Part shown: in pieces, positions 47,801 through 59,475 of the stretch
How the letters are laid out: each line of letters opens with the position of its first letter
Numbering within the stretch: position 1 is the first letter of the stretch
From: Sisyra terminalis
Taxonomy: Eukaryota; Arthropoda; Insecta; Neuroptera; Sisyridae
Direction of reading: 5' to 3'
Assembly: GCA_958496175.1 (NCBI GenBank)
Contig: OY292279.1
Location: 20,026,001-20,090,000, forward strand
Length of the DNA: 64,000 bases
Translations under genes and position numbers: made by a program
The notes under the pieces: model-generated
Told to the model about the DNA's origin: nothing
The model's database searches: none
The model's input: only the letters and a program-made list of their open reading frames with translations

Positions 47801-50800
47801 TAGTTTCTCTTTTTTTGGCATAATTTTTCGATTTCTTCGAACTAATATATGTACTTGGAAATGTATTAGAATAAAATTATATTGAATTTTCACTAATAAC
47901 AACAACACAAATGAAATCAAATGTATTTTTAACTGATCTAATTAAAGAAAAAGAGCATATTTATAGAATGTTCAAGATACTGCAAATAAAAAAGATATAA
48001 CTGAAAAAACCTTTAAAATTTTAATTCTCAACCAAAAAAGTCGACCAAAAATTGTTTACTAAGTTTATTTTGTATTTGGGGATACTAAAGTTTTTCTGTT
48101 TTTTTGCAAGTATTTTTAATATGTGTTTATAATATGAAAATTAAAGTATACAATTTTTATCAAAAAATGACGATCCAACAGTTTTTTTTCATTCTTAAGA
48201 GCTTTCAATGTGATTTTCAAGAAAAAGGTTTTTAATATTCCCAACGCTTTTAAATTTTCGTGAAAAAATCATAATTTTTCAAATTTTCCATTTTTCTACT
48301 AAAAAAACTTTAAACTTAGTGGTGTACCGAGCTTAATTGGCGCCCAGGGCACAATAACTTTTTAGCCTCCCCCCATCCGAAAATCATATAATAATACCAT
48401 ATATATATTATCGGTAGATCGACTCAAGTCCATTTTAGCACACCCACAATCTGGCAACGTTGGAATTTCGAATTTGTTTTTAATTTAATTTACTTCGCGA
48501 TTAAATCGGTCCATAATGAAAATTTAGCCACAAAAGAGAATTATACCATATTAGAATTGAATTAACAAAAATATCGCGAATAGAATAAAAAACAAAATCG
48601 AAAATGCAACGTTGCCAGATTGTGGGTGTGCTAAAATGGACTTGAACCAATAAATCAACCCTGCCAGTAGAAAAGATGTGCTATTTCTATTATGAATAAT
48701 ATTACAGTTTAATTAAGAGTGTTCCTTTTTTCTTTTTTATTTACGAATTAACATTTATTCTATTACACTGGCATTAATTTGAAAATATATTTTCCAGAAA
48801 TCAATTATAATAAATTGTATGCAGCAATTTTTTGTTTTGCGGATTATTTAGCTCTCCTTTGTGAGTAGCGCCCCCTTGCCCACCCAACGCTACGCCACTG
48901 AACTTAGTTTCTGATTTTGAATTTGAGAATTTTTTTTATATTTAAATTTTCTACTGTTAATCTGATTTTGTTTTTATGACAAAAATTTATTTATTGAAAG
49001 AATTATCATCCTTCATTATTATAAAGCTGTGAATTGAAAACAAATTTAGCCAAAATCCAATCTGTGAAAATAAAATCGTTTGTCCTAACTGACTGAGGGA
49101 TCCAGACTGAGGGATCAATGCACAGTCTAACCCACTGGTTTTAGAGTCATAAATTTGAAAAATGTATTCCTTTTATGATGAAGGCGTTCGATGAGATAGG
49201 GTTTTTGAAAATTCCTTCCCTAAAAGGATGGAAATGAGTAACAAAAATTGTATAGTATATCACGTGCTCTGTTCAACAATCGAAATTTTAAATGTAATAA
49301 TCAAATTGCTGTTAAACACGAAATATTAAACGCTTTTAAAAAATTGAATCATTTTTGCGATTTGAGTTGGTTTGAATATGCAACAGAAAGAAAAATATTG
49401 CCCCTGTAAAAGAAAAATAAAATGATAATGATGCTTTGTTGATGTCGCTCGAAAGGTCGATGGTTCCATTACAATCTGTAGAGAATTTGGTGTTAAATAC
49501 TATCCTGTAGAGTTTCTTAATACCCTTAATACACGTGCTCTTCCGTCTTGTATACTTATCTTGAAAGTGGGTACTGTAGTAATGCTACTACAAAATCTAA
49601 ATCCGCAAAAGTTATGCAACGGAGCCAGTGTTTATACCTCGGACACCACATTTACAGTCTCCATTCGAGTTTCAAAGACTACATTTCACAGTGGTATATA
49701 ATATGGTGTGCTACTTTCAATGTTTTTTATAATTTCTCTACACCAATATAGAGCGGTTCACAGAAAGCATAACCTTTCTAAATTTCAGCTTAATAGAGCA
49801 ATTGTTTCTTAATAGTGATGAATGTTCCATTTTTGCTATTTGGTACGGAACCCTAAAAAGATGGCCAAACAAATATAATGCACCCATTTTATTTTGTTTT
49901 TGATTATAAACTTTTTTTGGTTCTATTTATCTTTTGTCCATGTGTTATTAGTGGAAAGAAGTCATTAGTCATTACGGTTTTTGTTTACTGAATAAAGTTT
50001 TCATTTGCAATTTTTATTTTGACGTTTTAGAGCCAAAACTCTTGTAAATTGCCATTAATTTAAACTTATTTTTCAGAAGATCGATTCTTTGTTGAAAATT
50101 GATTCAAGAGCTTTGTGTTTTAGATTAGTTATAATTATTTATATTTAATAGTTATATTGGTTATAATTGGGGTTAATTTTTGATACATTTTCTTTTTCAC
50201 TTTCGATTTTAATTTTCTTTAAAATTTTCCATCCAAAGAGGACATTAGCTTTGAAAGCTACTTTGGAATTTTACATAGCTAAAAGATTTTTGTTCTGGTG
50301 TATGCACATTTAAAATTTTACTTTGCCCATAAATAGATTAATTGAAATAAATCAATTAACAGTTTAGACATCAAGAAGCATCAATTCCTAAACCTTATTT
50401 TTAAAAGTTTTCTATTGTTGTAAATATACCATAGCACTCATATGAAGCTATTTTTAATAACTATAACGATTGAAAATTACAAACAATATCTATTTAATCA
50501 CATTATAACTCTTAAGAAATATGTCAGTAAGCAAATGGTGGCCTAAAACCTTGAATGCGAAATAAAACCTTAACTTTTTCGATTCCTGGCTATGTTTTAC
50601 ACTTTAAGTACGCAGTTCACCATTATAATATAAATACGAATTGATATTTGTCGTGAGTTGCCGTCTTGGGAAAAAAAATCATTTATTGCATACTAATAAG
50701 GCTAATCTTTTTGTGTGTATATTTAAATATATTATAATATAGACATGATAATATTGCTGCTTTTATATTCTCGGCATTAGGCAGCTCGAAATCCCATCGA

Positions 50801-51863
50801 ATTGTTTTAAATCAATCGTTTCGACATTTCAATAGTCTACATACCAGCATTCGATTAAATGAGAGTTTCGTCTTCTTTTTGTGTTGCAATTGGGTGTTGT
50901 ATCGTTTAAAAAATTATTTCATTATAATGTAATTTGATTAATCGAAGACAAGTAGCTGTAGGGAGAGGATTTGTCTTTGTTAGGATAATTCCACTTAAAT
51001 GGTTTGATTTGTTTTAGTAACACGAATCTTTTTCGTTGCAGATAATCCATTGTATTTCCTTATGTCGAATGATCGACCGACCACTTTGCCTGGACCATCT
51101 TCGCGCCATAATAGTAAATTTTTGTTCTTTAATAAGTATGAAATCAATAAGGGCGCAGGTCTTTCGTCGCCAACAAATTCCTCGATTGACTCGAATGTAT
51201 CAGATGGATCGAATTCTATTAACGTTCCACCAATTCCTCCATACGGTATACAAATTCCACAATCTCGACGTGCTTTACGTACATTACTGCGATCAGTAAG
51301 CGCGAACTCGACTGAATCGAACCAAGAATTACTAATAATGGGACAACCGCGACCATCCGACATTGCACCTCCATCATCTTTACCAGAAAACACTCCATTT
51401 ATCTTCGACCCGGCCGAAAACTATCCCCGCCGATGTAGATCTTTACAAAAGTCAACTAAATCCTCCATAGAACTGTTACATGAAGACTTAGTTTACTGCC
51501 CCCTGGCCATGTCCGATAATGAAGCCGACAAAATATCTGATAAAATCGATGAAGAGGAGGTTTTCTTGACGGAAACTTCGGCACATTACTACAACATCAC
51601 TGCAGGACCTCGGAGACATTCCATTGGAACTGCTTGTTACTCTAGAGACCGCAATGCGAGTGTATCAACTACACATAGCTATAAGGGATCATTTAAGGAA
51701 GATATCCCACATGCGATTATTCATGCGACAGCTGATGGGGAACCTATCACACCGGTAACAACGCCGATATCGATTGGGGAAAACGGTCGGCCAGGAAGTG
51801 TAGCCGGAAGCACCACTTCTAGCCAGCTGAAGACTAAATGTAATCGATGTATACCCAAAAAAG
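41799..51863 (+). CDS. unrecognised Ser/Pro-rich protein, N-terminal 277 residues (open at 3' end)
   Basis: Join of 41799-41808 and 51042-51863, 832 coding bases ending phase 1 at a GTAAGT donor (51864). The protein starts MALNNPLYFLMSNDRPTT. It is rich in Ser, Pro and Asn, with PPIPPYG near 66-72, RRALRTLLRSVS near 79-90, an acidic stretch KIDEEEVFLTE near 171-181, a basophilic-kinase-like site PRRHSIG near 193-199, and CNRCIPKK at the end. No membrane segment or catalytic motif is visible, so this is probably a disordered cytoplasmic N-terminus of a larger protein. An internal ATG at 51062 is an alternative start. I could not identify the family. Confidence 0.65.
43140..43390. repeat. foldback repeat (GATTGCCAAGCAAA family), copy 2
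   Basis: Shares GATTGCCAAGCAAACTTTATCACTGG-type sequence with 22717-22745. Its own arms are TTATGTAAACAATTTACAAA and, inverted, TTTTGTAAATTATATTACAT. More diverged than copy 1. Confidence 0.45.
43947..43985. repeat. microsatellite, AATATAC-type units
   Basis: Five imperfect units of CAATATA(C) in a row. Confidence 0.6.
45960..46040 (+). repeat. dispersed repeat shared with 33230-33320
   Basis: Same ordered words as the partner copy, with a small insertion after CAATTCTTTG. It ends about 90 bases before the Tc1-type element. Confidence 0.5.
46131..46749 (+). mobile_element. Tc1/mariner-type element, internally deleted
   Basis: 619 bp between TA dinucleotides (46129-46130 and 46750-46751). 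The left terminus CAGTCCCTGGTCAAATTATT and the right terminus (inverted: CAATCCCTGGCCATATTAAT) form about 30 bp terminal repeats. At 46303-46380 the frame reads NSPELNSTENM, a stop, then DLMGRKVVK. This corresponds to the NSPDLNPIENLW motif around the third catalytic region of Tc1 transposases. The rest of the transposase is gone. Confidence 0.75.
47160..47593 (+). other. GC-rich island with an unassigned 83-codon ORF
   Basis: 47160-47300 is about half G+C in a roughly 30% G+C setting and is open in one frame (SIQRDIMISSSGSKPEVL, then a stop at 47289). In another frame 47342-47593 is open for 83 codons. It has a hydrophobic helix ITFNLTLAIVLMCPAAFV and a polar tail SKRDDELLDMSQKSHNF before TGA. 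This could be a decayed retroelement or gene exon. I recognise no family, and both ends are uncertain. Confidence 0.3.
48318..48900 (+). mobile_element. hAT-type element carrying a nested MITE
   Basis: The left end AGTGGTGTACCGAGC, then GGCGCCCAGGGCAC, is mirrored by the right end (inverted: CAGTGGCGTAGCGTTGGG, then GGGGGCGC). These resemble the common CAGTGGCGTA hAT termini. AACTT abuts both ends (48313-48317, 48901-48905); a full 8 bp duplication is not visible. The interior is mostly another element. Confidence 0.6.
48424..48645. mobile_element. palindromic MITE nested in the hAT element
   Basis: 222 bp, nearly all inverted repeat. TCAAGTCCATTTTAGCACAC, then CCACAATCTGGCAACGTTG, is matched exactly on the opposite side for about 39 bases. 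Inner arms (TTCGCGATTAAAT and inverted) are less alike. A half copy of the inner part recurs near 54935-55010. Confidence 0.72.
48906..51041. other. intron sequence upstream of the large coding exon
   Basis: No supported feature until the polypyrimidine tract at 51028-51041. Confidence 0.5.
51042..51863 (+). CDS. large coding exon of the second gene
   Basis: Acceptor TTTTTCGTTGCAG at 51041, donor GTAAGT at 51864, 822 bases fully open. G+C is much higher than the flanks, and the codon use looks like the Vps13 exons. ATG at 51062 is in frame, as is the upstream ATG in the leader exon, seven codons further with the join. No intron lies inside the exon. Confidence 0.85.
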
Positions 51864-54830
51864 GTAAGTTATTTATCTATTATTTTTTTTTCCCAAATAC
51901 AGAAACTATAAAGCTGTAATTATGAAAATAATAAATAAGCTGCACCCAAAGAATAATAAAAAAGTCCGTGTGTACTTATGGACGCACGTAAGAAGTTATA
52001 CTTCTTAGTAAAAGTCTACCTTTTTTGTGGGACATAAATTTCAACCGTTCTTATTTTATAACTAAAGTTCTTAACAGAATTTATACTAATATAATTATTG
52101 AATACCCGTGAAATATTCACATTACTGGCAAATGACAAACGTTGATAATTGAATGAAATCGAAATGTCAGTTGAAACTAATGACAACAATCAGTTTAAAT
52201 CAAATTTCAGACTGTGATGATTATATTTCGTTTTCACTCCTACGTATGTGTTTAAATGTAAATACATTAAATTTTAATATAAATTAATATAAAAACATTC
52301 TTTGTTCTCTGTCTTTTCTGACATATATACCGACATTTATCTATTTTTATATTTACTAGTAGCTACCCGTGAAATATGTACAGCCAATACTGACAAAACT
52401 GACAAATAGCTAAAACTGGAAGTTGAATAAAATCGAAATGTCAGTTGACACAAATGACCATAATTAATTCATTCAAATTTGAGAAAAGAATCATTATATT
52501 TGGTTTTCACTTACATGTATGTGTTTAAATCACTAGAAAATTATTTATTCTCATTTTATCGACATACATGGTTCGCATTTTTACTAGAAGAGTCACCTAA
52601 ATCAAAAAACCTTCATACATATTTTTTGAAAAAAAATCCTAACATAAAATACTAAATATTTCGTCGTTAAAAGAATATATATGAATTTGTTAGATTTTGA
52701 AAAGCATTAAAATGTTTGGGTCTACGAGATCTTCGTCTATTAAACCTCTAAGGAAGTTTTAATAGAAATATGAAAAGTCCAAATAGGTATTGGAAAAATT
52801 AAATTTTAACATCCATTGAAATATCAATTAATACTTGCGTTTTTTTCAAACGCTATGAAGAATTTTAAGGTAGGTGACTTCTAGTAAAGGTGCGGTATAT
52901 ACGTTTGTCTATTATTATATCAATATAAAATATTTGACTATTATTTTTAGTTAGTTGTTAATTTCAAAAATTGGCTAAAATTTAAACGAGTTTTCTATTC
53001 AATGGTAGGAAACGGAAAATTAATTTACAAAATTTAAATACTTAAAAGTTACTTTTGGTTTTTAAAATCACTTACATTATCTCACGTAGTTGGCTTGATT
53101 AATATTTTACTTAATATATCAGAAGTTACCCGATTGCGCAAATGTGCAGTTTTATTTTGTTTAGTTTAACCCAGATTTGTTTATTATTCGAGGAATGTAA
53201 CGGCTCAATCCAACTTCCATAACACCATTTATTGTTTCCCTCTTAAGGTGCACCTAAAGAAGTATAACTTCAAAAAAATTTAAAGAAGCAACAATAATAG
53301 ATCAGTAGTAACCAGCAAACCAAAAGTAAAAAAAGGTACAAAACGATTTAAAATAACCACTTTATATTCTTACTTCATTCAAAGTTTATTTCACTTTTCG
53401 AAAAATCGAATAAAACTTAAAGAAAACCAGGTGATGTATTCTGTTCTTTCATTCTATTTATATTCGATTGAAAAAAAATAAACTCAAAAAATACTCTTTT
53501 TCTTGAAGACTGCGATAAATTTATTTAATTTTTGTAATGTTAAGCAGAAAATAAATGGCCAGGGAAAACATTTGAACCAATTAACGCAGACACGATGAAA
53601 AATTTCGTTTATTATAATTCGTCGAAACTTTCGTATGTTTCCCTCAATTTATTATTGAATGTATAAATAAATATGCTTCCATGTATTTTATTTTAGATTC
53701 GAATTTTCGATTAAGGCTTCACGCAATTAATATCAGAGTTTAACTATCCGAAAAAAGGCTTGGAATGAATCACTTCATATCTTGTAATTTATTGATATCT
53801 TTGACTTGTTTTAAACAGACTATATTTTTAAAACTTTTTATAAATGTAAATTTGGATTAATGTTTTTCTTTAGATAGTCTTTAGTGTATGAAAAATTAGT
53901 TTAAATAAATAACAATTTTTTGGACTTTTTCAGAATAAAACCAATCGAATGAATGTAGTGGTGGTAGAAAATTATGGTCAGGAATTTTTTCCAAGTATAA
54001 TATAATGAAGTCTACTTGTAATTAATTTTGTGGTTAGCTTAACAAACACAATTGATTAAATCACTAAATTTCTTAATTTTTAAGAAACTTAATCTTTAAT
54101 TCTTTATCTTCAATGTTGCAATTGACGGTAATGTGCCAGACCAATAGAGGCAAAAATTGAATACAAATTTTTGGTGTTTAATCTTTTAAACAATAAAATA
54201 GAGAATCCAATTAAAGCATAAAGCATGCCATTGTCATTACAACAATTTTGTTCATCCCACCGTTTACGTTTAAATCTCTCAATTTATCTTTTAAATATAT
54301 GTAAGTTTATAATTTTAAACAAATTGTCGCAATAGTTATAATAGAGAGTAATTGTTTTAAAGGCTTTTGAATACTAAATGAGATGAAGTCTTTGACATGT
54401 TCCTTTTATTACGGTCTTCCGTATTTTTTTTAATTTTCTGCAAATATTTACAATGCACACCCACTAGAATGTCCTCAATTGCAAGAAAAATAAATGACTT
54501 ATACTTGAGAAATATTCCAATATCGTAGGATAGGTGAACAAACTTTGATTTTTACTGTTTAACTTTACATCAAAAAAAATTTTAAGCAAGTTGATGATTT
54601 TTTTTTCTTTTGTATAATTCGGAAAATGTAAATTCAAACTAAGAATTCTTTAAATTCTTGTGAAATATAGAAGATTAATTTGATTTTATTTCATTGGATA
54701 GTAACGCCATCTCGTTTAATACAGATAATCTCATAAGTGTAAAATAGATTGACTATTTAATATCTGATTAAATTGAAAAGAAATAACATATTAGTGTGAA
54801 ATAAAGCCAACTAGTAGACGGGTAATTAAG
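51864..54830 (+). other. intron of the second gene
   Basis: AT-rich. It contains a two-copy tandem duplication (52090-52530). No coding frames are supported. Confidence 0.55.
52090..52530 (+). repeat. two tandem copies, period about 274 bp
   Basis: ACCCGTGAAATAT, then AATCGAAATGTCAGTTGA, then TATGTGTTTAAAT occur at about 52106-52258 and again at about 52369-52527 in the same order. Divergence is moderate. Confidence 0.6.
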
Positions 54831-54882
54831 GTGGCCGCTTCAAAACTGATGTTAAAATGGTACTACAGAGCCGATGTGCTTG
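54831..54882 (+). CDS. possible next exon of the second gene (52 bp)
   Basis: Between AATTAAG and GTAAGTCC, 52 bases of balanced composition stay open in the phase required by the preceding donor (GRFKTDVKMVLQSRCAW). The acceptor has almost no polypyrimidine tract, which argues against it. Confidence 0.22.
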
Positions 54883-54934
54883 GTAAGTCCAATGTTGAAT
54901 TTAACAATTTTTTCCTCTTAATTTGTCAAATTGT

Positions 54935-55030
54935 TAGTCCCATTTTTGCATTCTATTTTGTTTTTAATTTAATTCGCGATTTTTTTGTTCATTTAATTTT
55001 AATATATCTTTCTAATATTGGGAAATTGTG
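54935..55030 (+). repeat. half copy of the palindromic MITE at 48424-48645
   Basis: TTTTGTTTTTAATTTAATTC, then GCGATTTTTTTGTTCATTTAAT, parallels the inner arm of the nested MITE. No termini are present. Confidence 0.4.
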
Positions 55031-55395
55031 CCATCTTTTCATCTTTTCTTTGTTAAAATTGTTCAACATAAAATAAAGAAAAGGAGAAGCAACACTTTCC
55101 ATGAAAATTAAGCTTCAAAACATGAAGCGCAAAAATTTTCAAGGTTTAGTGAATCTTTAGTGCAGCTCGGTATATACGTTATCCTTGGACCATCAACCTG
55201 TTCAGTTGTTTTGGAACTTCCCCGAAAAAGCCCAGTACATGCCCAGTTAAACCGGAAGTGAACCGGAGTGAAATCGGTGTAAGCCGAGGACTATCTGTAA
55301 TTGTTCCTTTGGGTTTTAGATCAGTCTTATTTGTTGACCGTAAAAATACAACTATAAAAAAATTTGTATTTTCTTCAATAAAGGTTTTCTTTTAA

Positions 55396-55562
55396 TTGTT
55401 ATTTACCGTCGCTTTATAATTACCATTTTTACTTTTAGTGACTCTAGGGTTAATAAAAATCCGTAAATCGAGAAATATTAAAAAATTGCTCGTTACGAGA
55501 TTCGAACCCAACACCTACTAATTTTGGTGCGTTTACCTTGATTTCTCGACCCCCAGTGGGCT
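55396..55562 (-). repeat. tRNA-derived SINE, copy 4, with flanking duplication
   Basis: Full-length relative with B box GGTTCGAATC, body TTTATTAACCCTAGAG and tail GGTAAATAACAA. TTCAATAAAGGTTTTCTT on the left and TTCAATAAAGTTTCCTTCT on the right look like a diverged target-site duplication of about 18 bp, as made by LINE-driven retroposition. Confidence 0.78.
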
Positions 55563-57310
55563 TCAATAAAGTTTCCTTCTCCTAAAACAATTTCTGCCAG
55601 CCCTTTTAAAGGTCATTTTCATTTGACGGTATGAAAGTTGTTGAAACTTTAATGCTTACATTAGTCAATAATGTTTCAATATTAGATTATTGGTAAAATT
55701 TTCGGTATAGGCCCATTTTAAACAAGTCAACATCTGGCCACGTCTCATTCTCTGTTTCATTTCGCAAATAAATCGAAGATGCCAAATGTTCCCTTGTTGA
55801 AAAAGGACCTGTGTCTTATTTTCAAAATTGTCATAACTTTTCCAAAAGATCAATCAGATTTCGCTTTGCCATTAAAAAAAGAAAATAAGAAGGTGTCAAC
55901 TGACAATTGTTTGAAGGTTTTCAGTATAAATTTATTATATTTATGTTGAGTATAGCAGAGAAAAAAGCTCAAAGTTTCATTATTTTACTTATGATTCAAT
56001 GGCAGATAAACGAAGATGTGAAAGTTCCCATAAGACTTGATCGTTTACGTTGATCGATTCAAGATGTGCACATTGCCGTGCTTTTATTAAGCAATAGGCT
56101 GTCAGCTCTTTTTCGGTCGGTCTCAAATAAAAAGAAGAAACTTTGTGAGATCTTAAGAGAGCTGTCAGCTTTATTGTCGTTTTATACGATAACAAAGTAC
56201 AGTTTATATTTGATTAGTAAATTGCAACGAGACGACGATTACCAGATTGATTCCAAGACATACATATAGGCACAATAAATTTAAATCGTTGACTTCACAC
56301 ATATATATATATAACATTTATATTCCTTGAGTCATTTAAGACCCCCGTAAATGTTCCAACTGTACACGCAATCCTAATTTCAAAATTGTCGGATCGTTTA
56401 ATACAATTTGGAACGCTGTCGTTGTAAGATTTATAATATAATTTGATAAACGTGACAGAAAATCAAATCCTAAGATGTTAGTTGGGATTCTTGGGAATCA
56501 TTTGAAATTAGATATAAGGAAGAACTCATTCACCAAGAACGTTTTACAAGTCCTCCAGTGTTTATATATCTAATAAAACACTTGTTCAATTACGACATTC
56601 TCAAAACGTTTCAAATATTTTGATTTCATTTAAGTAATCCGCAATCGAAAAATACACTTTCTATCTTTAACGAATGAATAAATAATTGAAATCCTTAAAA
56701 AATTATAAATTGTTTAGTTTAGAAAATTATCACCGAAAAAAATATATATCATAGTTTGGCATTTCCTGTTAATGAGTTTGAGAGAAATTAAATTTTATCA
56801 CAATTATTGCGTTTGATGGAAAAAATGTTTTGGAAAATTAGTGACAAATAACAGGAGATATTATACACTGTGAAAATGTTTATGTTTTGATGTAATTTCC
56901 GGTGATATCAAACATTTTTGCCTCGCTGAAGATTACATGTTAATGTTGATATCGACTTACAATTTTTTTATGTCTGAATCATGTGGTTATGTTGATATTT
57001 AGTTATTTTCTTGCAACCTTGAAGGCATTTTTATTCTGAAAACCATTTTATATCAAAATATCCTTCTGGAATTTGAGATTTAAAATGATAATTTTTTTAC
57101 CATTTCCGGTGAAAAAATTTGTTCTGAAACTTATTAAAGCTGTGAATTTTTCACGGATAGCTGCTAGTATTAGAAGTGAAATATCCGTGAGACAAACTAG
57201 GCACGTGTCTAGGGGCGCAATGCATTGCTCGTTCTTTAAAACTTTAAGATCTTCGGATTGAATTCAACACACAGCTTAACTTTCAATTTCTCACTCCATC
57301 TTCAATTTTT
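55563..57310. other. intronic or intergenic DNA
   Basis: No supported gene. 55980-56280 is less AT-rich and contains GCTGTCAGCT twice. A short AT dinucleotide run lies at 56302-56313. Confidence 0.45.
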
Positions 57311-57494
57311 CACTCTTTCACTCTATCCGCATCCATTCCATGCATATTACAACTTTCGTTTTTGAACTACTAAGCCCAGTAGATCTCGCTCACTCACTCT
57401 TCTCCACTAAAATTACATTTCATTGTATTTAACGCAGATGATCTCTGTTCGTAATACTTTCCGTTAGGATGGAGTCTAACGGGTTCTTCACTAG
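57311..57494 (+). mobile_element. Helitron-like element, copy 3 (diverged 5' end)
   Basis: CATCCATTCCATGCATATTA through the imperfect terminal hairpin CCGTTAGG-atggag-TCTAACGG and TTCTTCACTAG, then host T at 57495. Homologous to the other two copies over about 180 bp. The first 60 bases are diverged or replaced. Confidence 0.72.
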
Positions 57495-57495
57495 T

Positions 57496-59364
57496 CTATA
57501 ATTATGTTCACTTACACGCTATCAGGTGTTTCATACATCCAGGTTTTATGTATCGTAATTGCAAAAAAACTACCAACATGAAAGCTATAAAATTATTTTA
57601 TACTTCTCTACTATAGGTGCAAGAATTTAAATCATTGAGGCTAATGCATGTATACGAAAAAAAATCGTTGCTACAACAGCATCTGTAGTTAAGGTTTCTA
57701 CAAGTTGGAGTAAAGAAACGCTAACTCCAACTTGGAGTAACCTTCACTACAAATGTAGTAATGCCAACTACAGTCATCAATATTTACTACGTCTAGTACT
57801 ATTTGTGAGGCGATTTCCTAGGGCACTCTCGACTACCCATTGATATGTATATATGGAAAAATCTAGTGTGGCACACGAAGCGCCGTCTGAGTAGGTACAG
57901 TTTCCTATGGTAACTAAAAACAAAAGCTGACAATTGAGTGCCGCTGAGTACCAATTTGCACAAATAAGCGCTTGGAACAAGCACTTGAATTTTACTTGCT
58001 TCGATTGCTTCAGTTGCCCATATCAGAGAAGAAAGACTTAAACATATAGATCTCTCTTCTAACGCTTCCAACACAGGCATTGTCGCATTTTGCTTAGTTC
58101 TTTCCAAATTTGTACCCACGTAGACGGCGCTGGCTTATCATTTATTGTACAGTGCTCTATGAATTTATTTAAATCAGTGAGTATACTATAGTTTTCGTTC
58201 CCTTGAACAAAATTTGTGATGGAAAAACACCCTGGAGGAGCAATTTGACAACAATTAAGAATATTTTTTACAATTGAAGTTCTATATCAACTTTATTGTG
58301 GGTCTTTAACTGTAGGTACATGAAAATTAAAAAATATACAATAAATTATTATTTAAGTCAATGTTTTATTAAAGATTAATGTTTAAGTTAATGAATGGGA
58401 CAAATTACGAAGGGAAACGAAAAAAAATCTTAATAGGGGAGAAGACCCAATCTACATTACATAAATCAAAAAGTCTACAGTGAGATTAATGTTAAAATAT
58501 GATTACTTATATATCATAGTGTATAAATAATTTCAAAATCAAAATTTAAAACTAAAATTCATTTAGGGAATAGCTAATAGTCAACCTTTTATCAGAAAAG
58601 ATATTGGCTTTTCCAAGTTGCGTGCGTATGGTTTTCTATTTTACAAACCACAGCAGGGAAATGTTTACCATGGACAAGAAACCCCACTTTAATTTTATCT
58701 AAACTATCATTTCCACAGATAACATAATAAATTGTAAATTTGTATTAAAAAAAATCTGATCTACATTTAAAATGATAACAAAGACTAAATTCAATTGAAT
58801 ATGACATCAATTTCTTGGACAAATCTAATAATTTTTTCTTCTTTATAATTAAAGACTTAATTATAATTTATGAAGTATTAGACATCTAATAAAATATAAA
58901 ACGTCAATTTCTTTCAAAAATAAAGTTATATAAAGTAATCAAAAAATATATTAGCTTCTGGACCTTAGAATTAATCGATTTTGATTTACATTAAATGAAT
59001 GTCGTCCGAAGATCATACAAAATGCCTATACAGAATTACAATAATAAAGAACTATAAACCCAGACGTCATAAAAAGGTAGATTAAAAAATCTAGATTTTT
59101 TTTTCCTCATGCAATTTCATAAAATGTGTGGTTTCTTTCTAAAATGTGTGGTAGATATGTGGTTTCCTAAGAAATAGTAACTATAGGCTCTAATTTGGAA
59201 GCAATAAGAACAATATCATGGATTTTTTAAGACTCAAACAATTTCTGGCTACTAATTTTATTAGTCAAAGCTTTTTCAAAAGTCCTCGGTATAAGGATAC
59301 GAAGGAATTTAAAACTTTTACAGATTCTAAAATAACAAGAAATTATCCAAGGAACATAGGCCTG
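57496..59364. other. intronic or intergenic DNA
   Basis: 57780-58130 is less AT-rich and contains GCGCCGTCT and, 240 bases on, its inverted form AGACGGCGC, hinting at another element, but I could not define ends. Confidence 0.4.
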
Positions 59365-59475
59365 TTAAAAAAAGGCATTTAGAAGTATTTGAAATCATTG
59401 CACTAAAAATGTTTTTAATAACTTTAAACGACTTTCAATGGATTTTTTGAATATTTAAAATGCTTTTAACAGTGA
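59365..59475 (+). repeat. dispersed repeat, copy 2
   Basis: Same ordered words as 21385-21500 (TAACTTTAAACGACTT, TTTGAATATTTAAAATGC). Confidence 0.5.

Larger units (their letters stand above)
41809..51041 (+). other. first intron of the second gene, 9.2 kb
   Basis: GTAAGT to TTGCAG. It contains a foldback relative (43140-43390), a short AATATAC tandem (43947-43985), a Tc1-type remnant (46131-46749), a GC-rich segment with an unassigned ORF (47342-47593) and nested hAT/MITE elements (48318-48900). 41940-42440 is less AT-rich but shows no supported ORF. The rest is AT-rich without signals. Confidence 0.55.

Noticed and set aside
48330..48360. Retroviral-type primer binding site (GGCGCCCAG)
   Set aside because: It lies in the subterminal part of a hAT-like element and no LTR or gag/pol sequence is nearby.
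50995..51393. 132-residue minus-strand frame
   Set aside because: Opposite strand of the open exon 51042-51863, whose splice sites fit the plus strand.
57700..57780. Short inverted words around CTCCAACTTGGAGT and CTACAAATGTAG
   Set aside because: Too short and local to support an element or a structured RNA.
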